From Orbicella faveolata (Eukaryota; Cnidaria; Anthozoa; Scleractinia; Merulinidae): a DNA stretch of 64,000 bases. Of this stretch, positions 55,201-64,000 are shown in pieces. The stretch covers positions 91,927 through 155,926 of the forward strand of contig NW_018149971.1 in NCBI RefSeq assembly GCF_002042975.1. The letters are read 5' to 3'. Under the pieces are notes generated by a model. It was not told where the DNA came from, did not search any database, and saw only the letters and a program-made list of their open reading frames with translations. The position numbers and the translations under genes were made by a program. Numbering within the stretch: position 1 is the stretch's first letter; each line of letters begins with the position of its first letter.

Positions 55201-56345
55201 AGCAAACTAGCTTATTTTAGGCCGAAAAGGCAAAATCTATGACTCTTTCGGGTTTACACAACTAAAAGACATACACTTTTAATTAGGCCTGCACATAATC
55301 TGATAGGACGTGAGACCACTTTAATATGTACCCCGATACCGCAACTCCCTTTCTCTGTCCCACAATTTTTTTTTTTTTTTGGTTCCAACATTCTAAACTG
55401 GTAACCCAGATCTATATGTGTGAGTGGTTTATGGTTTATCGCAGTTTCGATCGTGGCGTGGCGATCCGCCAATCGATCCACCAAGAGTGAACTCTAAGAA
55501 CCTCTCCAAACCGCCAAACGCGTAAGTATGATGTCGAGTCGTTTGCGAACTTCCTAGGTGGGCGGAAACACGCTATCACCACGCACCTTCGATTGGCGCG
55601 GAAAACGTAACCCCTCAACCCCGTTGAGAGATGTCCGGAGGTGTAACCATTGTATGACATGACTGATCAGTCACTTACAAGAGCTTTGGTCTTTGAGCAA
55701 ACTAACATAAGATGGAAATTATCAAAAGTAAATTACGTGCACAGATAACCTTTTTCAACCTCAATCGTTCTCTTCTCTAACAATTCTGGATTTTTTTCCC
55801 TTTCTCAGCGTTTTCACGACAGGTTTTATAGCTAGAAAGAGTGAAAGTTGTCCGACCTTTGTATCTTTCATTCCTCGCGTATCATCCCGTATTTATAGCC
55901 AGCGTATGATTGATGATTTTCTACCCCTCTGCAAGAGCTCTGTCAGACAGTCTGGTTTTTGATGTTCAGCAGTTTCGTAGTCAATTATTAATATCAGATT
56001 AAATATGAAACTTATATCATAGGGTAACAAAACTGTTTCACAGCTTTTTAATTCCAACGTTAAGCCCTTCTGAATATAAATAATGTTGATCTGTCGAATT
56101 TAGATGTTCTTGATTGTTCTGGGATGTCCTTGAGACTTGATAGCTTTGTTTGTGTTTGTGCCTATGTCATTTCCACCCGAAATGTCAATCAAACCGAAAA
56201 TAAAAATCCTATTAGTGGATTGAAACACAATAGCTGTCTTGTGTGCTCCCTTTGTGTGAAACGCATGTCTTGTCGAATTGTACATCGAAATAATTGTCTC
56301 CGAACAAACGAATCAGTTTAAATCGTGAAAGCTTTACAAAGAGTT

Positions 56346-56412
56346 ATGAGGATAAAGCCATACTTACTTTGGGGACTTCTCTTAATTTCATGGATGAGGG
56401 ACGTTCATGGAG
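56346..56412 (+). CDS. Signal-peptide exon (first exon of a secreted-protein gene or alternative first exon)
   Basis: ATG AGG ATA AAG... encodes MRIKPYLLWGLLLISWMRDV(HG), a classic signal peptide, and ends at GGAG|GTAAGA leaving one extra base (phase 1). The phase equals that of exon 1 of the discoidin gene on the other strand and fits the acceptor at 62,915. I found no convincing exon 2 between here and 61,928, so it is either an alternative first exon for the downstream discoidin gene or an orphan exon of a gene I cannot see. Confidence 0.5.
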
Positions 56413-59400
56413 GTAAGAATCTCGAAGTAGTCTTTGTGTGAAGTTAGCGCTAATGGAATCACATACCTCGAAAGGAAATGCGGAGCTGTTTCGGTATTTG
56501 GTAATTATTTCACGAAAATGTGTAAGTTGGGATTTAAAACGTTGCTCATTCGCCCGTTGATAGCTTCGGTAAATCACTGCAACCCTTTTGTTGAGCTAAT
56601 GGCGACTTCTAGGAGTGTAAATCGAAGTCCTGTTTTGTCTACGAGAAGCGTACCGCGGTCTCTTGTTGAACGAATAATATGACCCGATCAGAAAAGTTGT
56701 TTGTTGATGTCTGCCCAGTTTGTCTACATTTGTCTCTTTGCCTTCAGTTTGATATAATATAAATGCTAGAAATGCCTAAAGTAATAATTTTGCGAAAGAC
56801 GCGAAGTTCGTAGAAATTCTCAAGCTCGAGCTCTGTATGTTCTCACTGTTGACAGCGACACTCCGGGTTGTTTATTCAACAAAATTCGACTAGACATAAG
56901 CTACTAAAGCTTTAGTTTTTTTCTCGGTAAGATTCCAAGCGTGCAGTGTAAATCTTCAGTGGGTTTCATGCAAGAAGGGGAATTTCACTGAAAAACTCTC
57001 AGCGAAATGCAAGCGTGACCACATCAACTCACTTTTCCCGTGAGATCGGCCGATTTGAAATCCCAATTCTTTCCGTGTCCGCTATCTTTAGACTTCTTAA
57101 AGCTCGGTTTAAGTTTGTGAATGAGCACTCGACAAGGCGTTTTTGCAACTCCAGGCGTTAAAGACTACAAAATAAAGCTTAGCTTTTTCTCGTGGAATAA
57201 TTTTGACACGTCCATTATACAGCTTAGCCACCCTTTCAATATTTGCACTTTCTCATTAGCGAATTGGAAATGTAACCAACAATTATTACTTTTCACTTTT
57301 TCGCTCTTTTGTTTGCTTCGGCAATTGTGCTTAATGTACGAGATTTATGTGGGAAAACTAATCTGAGTTGCGGATCCTAAGTAATTGGGTTTCACAGAGA
57401 AACCGGTAATCTGGTGATAAAATATCCAAGTCGCACGGGGGGCTAAATTTCCTTTCACTGTTTCGTCGGCGCAGAAGCAACAACAAAAACTTGACATTAT
57501 ATCGTTCATGGTATGGACAAGGACAGAAAAGATTCACAATTCTGACCTTCCAGTACCAGAGAAATTCTACTCTTTCAATGCCGAACTTCTCTTCCAATTT
57601 AAACTAAGCCTTTTCAAATGTTTATTCAACAACGTACTCAGTGTTTTTTAACAGTTTTATCTCGCTCAAATGTAAGCTCGGCGCTCACCTATGCTATTGT
57701 GTATTGGAAGTCACGTTTTTAATCAGGTTTCTTCCTTTTTTCCACATGAAACGTTATTTCCCGTAGCATTCGGAACGAACTTATCTCGTAAGTGCAGGTT
57801 TTCAGCTGTAAGAGTGCCGGCTCGTGTAGGAGGAAAGCTGAAAATGTAAAGCATGAAAAATATTTCACTTCTTAGTCAGTGTTATATTTAATTCAGTGAA
57901 AAAAGTTGTCGGACTTTTGGAGACAGACAAAATACGTGGTAAGGAGATTATGGCATTCACTACGGTTTATGAACCAACCAAGATAACTTTTAAAATGAAA
58001 TTCAAAAACTGAATTTTGAGACTGAATACAGCTTTATTTGTTGAGTAAACAAATTTGGCATTTCATGTGGACCCACCTATTTTAATTGGCAGTTAATTAA
58101 GAACAAAGCTAAGAAAAGAACAGACAGTTTAACCATAGGCAAATAATCCAATTACGCCTAAAAGTTATTTTGCCTTTCACTTTATGTCATATTGAACAGT
58201 ACTTTTAGCGTCTTAATTATGTTTTGCATAATTTTTATACAGCCTTTTGTTTTGAACTTTTATGTTATGATTCATGGCTTCAGCATTGCCTAAAATTTGC
58301 GTTGCGTCATTCAACTGACCTAGAATGCCAAGATTTGCTAGTATATTTAAATGAAAAACCTACTTGGTGAATTTGATGCAGGCAATTTGCAGCTCCCTTA
58401 AGTTAATTATAATCCATATTTTTTTTTACCACCTTTATTGTTTTCTTTGGGTTTTTAAATTTACATACATGTATGTTATATCTAAATGGAAATATAAGTT
58501 CCAAACCACTAATTGAGTACTACTTAAGTATAAAAGCCCTATCAAGGACCTCCTGGGTTTGGAAGGGTAGAGGGAAGTAGTGGAACAGAGGGCACAAGCT
58601 ATTAATTTAAAACACGGTCACTCCGTACATAGTTAATACAGGGGAATGGTTTTAAAGGGCAACAGAGTTCATTGCTGTCTGTTTTTGTTCCCTTTTTTGG
58701 CCTTGACCATGCACAAAACACAAGTTGTTTACTTTTGTCTGAGGTACTAACCAACAGAAACGTTTTGGTTATCCAACTCATACATAATGTATGAATGCAA
58801 GACAAAAGATTGTGCATGGTCATGGACCTTCTAACATAAACCTTGTTGTCTTTGTTTAATCCTTTGTTGTTGGCTAGGATTTGTAACCATTTCCCTCTAT
58901 TAACTGTGCTCAGTATAGTAGTGTTTTGAAAAGATATGGGTATTTATTATTCATCTTGTAATAATATGCATTAGTCATGCCATCAAAATAGATTTAGCTG
59001 AAGTTTCCTGTTTAGAACACTTTTCACAGAAAACAACACCAAAAAAAAATAATAAATGTGGTGGTTTGTTTTTTTTTCCTTCTGCAAATACAAGTTCACA
59101 AAAGACTACTTAATTTGCACTTAAAAGTACATAGTGAGAAAAAAGGGAATCAAACAGCTACTAGAAAAAAGGTGTCCACAGTTGCTCTTCTATAAGTTGA
59201 CGAAGTTGTTTGAACCATTTGATATAGTGAAATTGAACTTAATTGTTCTTTTTTACCATATGACATTCAATCTGAAAAGTTTTTTCTAACTTTCAAAAGC
59301 AAGATGTCAAGAAAAGAAATCACAGATGTTAGAAAACCCAATCTGAAAATTATGGCATTGGTCGACAAATTATTTCAAAATCTTTTAACTCGATATCCTT

Positions 59401-61927
59401 GCATATGTACATAATAATTATATGCATTTTAGTACAGTGAGTTTATGGGTACATGTGATGTTAGTCTGGTAAGGGTGGAGCTTACACTGATTTAGAGGAC
59501 AGAATGTTTTGGCCAAACTTTCAATGTCTTCCACTTAAATTAACTAACTTTTCATTTGACACCGCGTAATATGTTATTGTCACTCTTTTTTGCATGCATT
59601 TACCATATTTATCATATATGAAACTATTTTTTTAAAGACAATTGGAAACTGTTGACAAAAGATACCATTGAATATAGTTAAGCTTTTATGACACTTAATT
59701 TTGAGGGGTTTTGTTTTAATTGCGAACATTGTGAAAATTATAACTCCCAAAACTGCAGCAAAGGAAGGTGCTTTGTGGGTATTGTATGAAAATTAACTAT
59801 TTTGGCCACCTTAACAGCCTCACAAGTCATTCTTTCCCCTTCTCCATTTAATCTCCTCAGACAATTTTGAACAAGAAAATAATTATATATTTACAGTTTG
59901 ATAAGGCTACATATAGTTTAAAAGTGACGTTCCTCATCTGTACTTTTATTGGAAAAATTAACTGTTTTATTCTGAAAGTCCTGAACAACTTCAAGCATAA
60001 CTTGACTTCCAACAAATAATCAATGAAATGATAGATGTAGCAAACTGTACCAAAATGAGCTGATGTTTATTTTACATTCCATACTACAAAGGTAGTATAT
60101 TACAGTAAGTCTATCTAGATGTAAGATTTTCTTCCAAAAGTATTTATCTCTATTGCCCTAATGTATAAAACAAGGGCTGTTTCATTCCGTGAAGTTTATT
60201 TTAAAACATTTTTTTATTATTATTAAGATTGATCGGTCTTCAAATGGGGTATGTATGAAAACCTTACAAAAGAAGCGATGGGACAAGGCTGTTAGATCGT
60301 TACTTTAATACGGAATATTTTTTCAGTACCATTCCACTGCACTCTTTTTTTATATAAATTATATAAGAATATATTTTATAAGAATATTGAGGCTTAAATA
60401 TGGACATTTTAAAAATGTTTTAGGAATAAACAAGAGGCTGAGATTTTGAAAAGAAGTTAAACAATATAATTTTGTGTGTTGAAAATTTGTGACTACCAAA
60501 GCGCAAAACTAGCCAGAAAGCAACAAAAAAAAAACAGCACTAGCCAGGCAGGCAATCTGGCTACAAAATTACTACACCAAATACATTTGAAAACAGAAAT
60601 GTCATACGCTATGATCTAAAAATATTCAAAAGAATATTTTCATCCTAAAATTGGCAGAAAAATAAGAATATACAGCCTTGGCCGGAAAAACAACACTCTA
60701 ATATAAAAGATTATAGTGTATTAGCTTTTAGGATTTTTATCTCAAAATTGTGCCTTCATTACATATATAGATTGTAACGGTTTATAAAGATTGCATTGTA
60801 CCGTAGAAAAATTATTGGCAACGGCCTTAGGTCGGAGACTTATTAGCAGGAATTCTACAAATTGTTATTTTCTTTGCAGCACTACCAACACTGCACGTCC
60901 TGTAAAATGGCTGACAACTCTCCATTGAAACAAAACAAAAGTCGAAGCGTTTATTGATCTGGTTGGTTTACAGAGCATCGTCCACACCCTAACACTCGAC
61001 TAGCACCCTTTAAACGTTGTGATTTTGCCATGAAAATTATGAATCGAAACGCATTACATTCACTGGCAAGTTATTGTCTAAAGTCGTTTTGCCCTCCCTC
61101 GCGTTGGAGAAGGAAATTATTGAATGCTAAGAACGCTAGTAATGAAAAATCTTGTATCGAACCGATTTGCGTGTGACCTTTGTCAGGTGTAAGTGTTTGT
61201 TCCAGTTCTCAAAACAGACAAGCCAGAAGAATTGAGAAAAAGCAAATATGTCAGTGATGTCATACAGTCGACTTCATTTAGTCACGTAGCGTACAACATG
61301 AACTTAAAACTGTAATGTGAACATCTTCCACGTTTTCCGCGATGTTTTTGTGTCTTTATTTTCGTTTTGGACGAAAAGTTTGGTTACGAAAGTTCCCACT
61401 CGTTAGCGCAAGGACGTAAAAATGCGAACTTCGCTAAATAATACCGGATGAGCTGGGCTTTCAACTAGTCACGATGTCTGACTCAACGGAAAAGTTTATT
61501 TGCCAAGGATTAGTCCCTCAAAATAACAACAGGGAAAAGTCTTGCATATTTGTGATAGCTGAATGATACAGTCACTACGTGAGTACGGGATGAAAACTGA
61601 AGGCCTTATCTATTGACGCAAACACGGATTCTTACGCGCAGAACGTTTGATTCTTTTGTTGCAATAATCACAAATGGTGATCTAATTTCGTGTGTTTGTT
61701 TGACACCAGTTTCCTAAGATTGCCTCGTTGTATCATTCATGCCCGAAATTAGCATTTCAATGACTAGCGTAGTATTTTTCACACCCAGTGTTTGTATTTT
61801 CCGGTAAAAGATGATTAAAATTAAATTTCTTTTCTGCGCTTTGATAGAAGAGTGCGTAGTTTTGTGAATTTGAATCGACCTAGTGCGAAGCGGACAGAAA
61901 ACGTGTCTCACTCTGTCTTTTTATACT
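56413..61927. other. 5.5 kb A+T-rich stretch without recognised genes
   Basis: No F5/8C or other recognisable exons on either strand, and noticeably few of the MITEs and SINEs that are common elsewhere in the window. If 56,346 is spliced to 62,915 this is intron; otherwise it is intergenic. Confidence 0.5.
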
Positions 61928-63041
61928 ATGACCCGTTTGGCCACGTTAGCTGGTTTGATTTTCATCACACAATCAGCGTGTTACGGTAGGTTAAATCTCT
62001 TTTAGGGGGCGTTAATTAACGAATTTCCAGAATCGATGTATGTTATTCAGTGACCACAAGAAAAATTGTCTTTGAAAGATATGTTAAATCTCGTCGACTT
62101 TTACAGTGATTTTAGCCATTCCCTTAGCGTGCTAGCTGACGGGAAAACTTTTCATTTTACATTTCTCTCCAACCCGGGTATTGCTATGCTTGAAAACGTG
62201 AAAATCATACGATTTACAGTTGTTGTCAAGATGTTTTAGTACTCGGTTTTCATTGCTACTTTGTCCTATACGGAACATTTTCTGAGCGACAAAGTTTCTT
62301 TGGTTTGCGGGTTGCGTTGATTTTCAATTTTTACGAGATTAGTTTCTCTCTCTTCCGACTTAATGTTCTATTTCAAAGGTGAACTCAAATGAAAATATAA
62401 TACCGAATGTGTATTTACACTTCTTGCTACCATGTACTGCGTAAATCTTAAAGAGCTCTTGCAAAAAACGCTGAGAGACATTGGCGCAACAATTCAAACG
62501 TTTCTCTACTTGCATTTCTCAGTGTTTTCTTAAACTTCAGTGATTGCCTTGCTTTTATAAACCATACAGGGTCGTGTTTACCCCAGGGTTTTGCTTTCTA
62601 TTAATTATAAATATAAGTGAATACATCTTTTTATTTTGAAGGCTGCGTGGCCGAGTGGTTAGACTTGAAATCCGGAGGTTGCGGGTTCAAGTCCCGCTCT
62701 GACCACTAAGCTGGAGTTGTTTCTCGGTAGACCCTCGTTCAACTCCTTGGTCACTCCCGTCAGTTGGGATTTTTAAGGCTAATGTATTTATTTGATATAT
62801 TTGTTTCTTTCAGTTTAGGAGGCATGCATGTGAACTAGCTATGTATAGCTAAGCACATTGTTTGACCACCAAAAACAACAGCATTTGAACGCATCTGTTT
62901 TTTTATCTTGGTAGCTTGTTCCACAGCTCTGGGAATGCAGAAAGGTCATAGTACGAGTATTGGTGATAACCAGATCTCGGCTTCCTCACAATCATCTCTT
63001 CAAGCCAGACCATCTCTGGCAAGATTGAACGAGGATAGGGA
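61928..63041 (+). CDS. Second discoidin (F5/8C) gene, 5' part: signal-peptide exon and first domain exon
   Basis: Exon 61928-61985 encodes MTRLATLAGLIFITQSACY(G), a signal peptide, with donor TACG|GTAGGT (phase 1). Exon 62915-63041 (acceptor tcttggtag, donor GGGA|GTAAGT) reads ACSTALGMQKGHSTSIGDNQ then ISASS...LARLNEDR, the start of an F5/8C domain. It aligns with CNLALGMATG..DSQITASSS...GRLWNER of the minus-strand gene, and both equivalent exons end with two spare bases. The rest of the gene lies beyond the window. The protein is expected to be secreted or surface-bound. Confidence 0.72.
62641..62785 (+). mobile_element. tRNA-derived SINE
   Basis: The head GTGGCCGAGTGGTTAGAC (A box TGGCCGAGTGG) and GCGGGTTCAAGTCCCGC (B box GGTTCAAGTCC) resembles tRNA-Ser/Leu. 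It is only about 65 nt long, and its 5' and 3' ends (GGCTGCG vs CTCTGAC) do not pair as an acceptor stem. It continues into AGCTGGAGTTGTTTCTCGGT, as SINE bodies do. It lies in the intron between the two exons of the second discoidin gene. Confidence 0.7.
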
Positions 63042-63154
63042 GTAAGTTACTTACCTTAATAGACACTAGCGCGCTTTGCGGGTAGAAACCCTTTTGGAAC
63101 TGGCCAGTTTTGCACAAAAACAACCTTAATGTTGCTCAGTCACGGTATTTTGTG

Positions 63155-63385
63155 TACTTAATTTTTGCCACGTACAAAATTACCTTTAAATTGAAGGAAA
63201 CCTGAAAATAATAGTTTACTAAGATAGAAAATCACCAAAGAGATAATAATACACCATAAAGGAACAAGGATGATAAAGGATGGAGAAGATTAATACGGAT
63301 TACAAACGACGAACTTGAAAAATTTAGGCTAAACTTTTCAAGATGCGCAAACCGTGACATAGCTCCTTTAACGTTCCGAAGTTCT
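63155..63385 (-). repeat. Dispersed repeat family R, inverted full copy
   Basis: Plus strand reads TTGCCACGTACAAAATTACC, TTTACTAAGATAGAAAATCA, ATAATACACCATAAAGGAAC, AAGATTAATACGGATTACAA, TTTAGGCTAAACTTTTCAAG, ATGCGCAAACCGTGACATAG, the reverse complement of 13,425-13,625 and 46,515-46,715. Confidence 0.78.
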
Positions 63386-63461
63386 GATCCGAAAACAGGA
63401 AACATGTTTTTAACAAAGTGCGAAGAAATCAGCCAATTCACGTACGTCTTATATAAAAGGT

Positions 63462-63633
63462 AACCTCTTCCAGGCGTTCAGTTAGTAAGGGTGCAGCGCG
63501 AAAAACGGCGAGTGAAAAATAGAGGAGGAGCGCGACGAGAGAAAGCTTTCTCTTCGCACTTCTTCCCTGTTTTTCGCTCGCCGTTGTTCGCGCTACGCGA
63601 ACGCCCCTACGAACTGAACGCCTGGAAGAGGCT
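63462..63633. mobile_element. Palindromic MITE, 'CCTCTTCCAGGCGTTCAGTT' family
   Basis: AACCTCTTCCAGGCGTTCAGTT at the left and AACTGAACGCCTGGAAGAGG at the right are complementary. An inner pair (GCGCGAAAAACGGCGAGTGAAAAA / TTTTTCGCTCGCCGTTGTTCGCGC) and a central AAAGCTTTCTC make one long hairpin. Confidence 0.8.
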
Positions 63634-63827
63634 ATATAGATGAAACCAGTTAGGATGAAATGCAGTTATTGAAAAGTGCACGTCTTAACAGAGAAATGAG
63701 TTTTCTTAGTCATTAGCTAGTGCTGTAAGTTATCTCCAATGGCCTTCTACTGAATGACAGATCGTGGCGGTTATGTACGCAACTTCGGTAGCTCACCATC
63801 TACGGGTATATTAGGAACTCACAACGT

Positions 63828-64000
63828 GACCACCTCCCAGTTCGCTTAGAGCACTGCAGCGGTATCACGTAGGTCAAGGGCTCGAATCCCGTTCAAGCCT
63901 GAATTCTTTTCGGGTTTTATTATCGCAGCTGCCTAGTCTAGGATGCGTACAAAACTGCGATTATCTAGAATGTCTTTAAATCTTTATCACGTTATTCAAG
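63828..64000 (+). mobile_element. tRNA-derived SINE, running to the window end
   Basis: TTCGCTTAGAGCACTGCAGC then GGTATCACGTAGGTCAAGG and GGCTCGAATCCCGTTCAAGC resembles a tRNA head (B box GGCTCGAATCC), followed by CTGAATTCTTTTCGGGTTTT and ACTGCGATTATCTAG, a SINE body I recall from coral genomes. Confidence 0.65.

Larger units (their letters stand above)
50850..56345. other. Divergent intergenic region between two discoidin-type transcription units
   Basis: 5.5 kb of A+T-rich sequence without a convincing exon. It contains an (ATC)n(ATT)n microsatellite (51,790-51,842) and a short relic of the CGTTCCCAGG palindrome family (about 52,173-52,203). Open frames in it are short and lack domain similarity. 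Confidence 0.5.

Noticed and set aside
60875-60910. Exon 2 for the signal-peptide exon at 56,346 (acceptor TTTCTTTGCAG near 60,878)
   Set aside because: The acceptor is good and the phase fits, but the frame stops after eight codons, so it would give no meaningful protein.
62641-62705. A functional tRNA-Ser or tRNA-Leu gene
   Set aside because: A and B boxes are good, but the sequence is too short, the acceptor ends do not pair and a SINE-like body follows.
1-64000. CRISPR arrays, operons, prokaryotic promoters or phage genes
   Set aside because: The gene structure, splice sites and repeats are those of an animal nuclear genome; no array of spaced identical repeats is present.

Overview
The window is animal nuclear DNA. 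It has GT-AG introns, A+T-rich intergenic sequence and a dense load of short palindromic and SINE-type repeats. Several repeats (the 'CGTTCCCAGGGTCTCTC' palindrome, the TAGAGCGGTTTTC terminal-inverted-repeat element, the ~110 bp 'AAACCCTAGTGTGTGACC' satellite, the 'TTATCCGGTGGATAG' palindrome) look like those I associate with stony coral genomes. A hexacorallian cnidarian, most likely a scleractinian, is therefore my best guess; it is recognition from memory, not a search. || Layout. (1) About 0.8-21.3 kb, minus strand: a large HELZ2-type gene. Its exons encode a HELZ-family N-terminal region, a first Upf1-like helicase, a Pro-rich linker, cold-shock-like plus RNB (RNase II/Dis3) domains in one 4.2 kb exon, and a second Upf1-like helicase up to the stop codon. 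Ten consecutive C-terminal exons join in frame to 2,212 codons. (2) 20,958-24,635 and 24,637-27,404 are near-identical copies separated by a single N. They contain the 5' ends of both the HELZ2-like gene and its divergent neighbour. This looks like two alleles placed in tandem by the assembler; one copy carries a 738 bp hAT-like insertion with a 5 bp target duplication and the other has the empty site. (3) 24.1 (or 26.9)-42.1 kb, plus strand: a 21-exon gene for a 907-residue secretory protein made of several thioredoxin-like folds with a single CGYC redox motif. I could not assign it to a named family. (4) 42.9-50.8 kb, minus strand: an 8-exon gene for a 427-residue protein with a signal peptide, two F5/8C (discoidin) domains, a Ser/Thr-rich stalk and a hydrophobic GPI-signal-like C terminus. 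(5) 50.8-64 kb: a long A+T-rich region with two separate signal-peptide exons (56,346 and 61,928) and one exon (62,915) starting another F5/8C domain on the plus strand. A second, divergent discoidin gene therefore begins here and runs off the window. || How the genes relate. The HELZ2-like and thioredoxin-like genes are head to head and may share a promoter region. The thioredoxin-like and first discoidin genes converge tail to tail across about 0.8 kb. The two discoidin genes diverge from a common 5.5-11 kb spacer. Introns hold many perfect hairpins, SINEs and two Penelope-like retroelement remnants.
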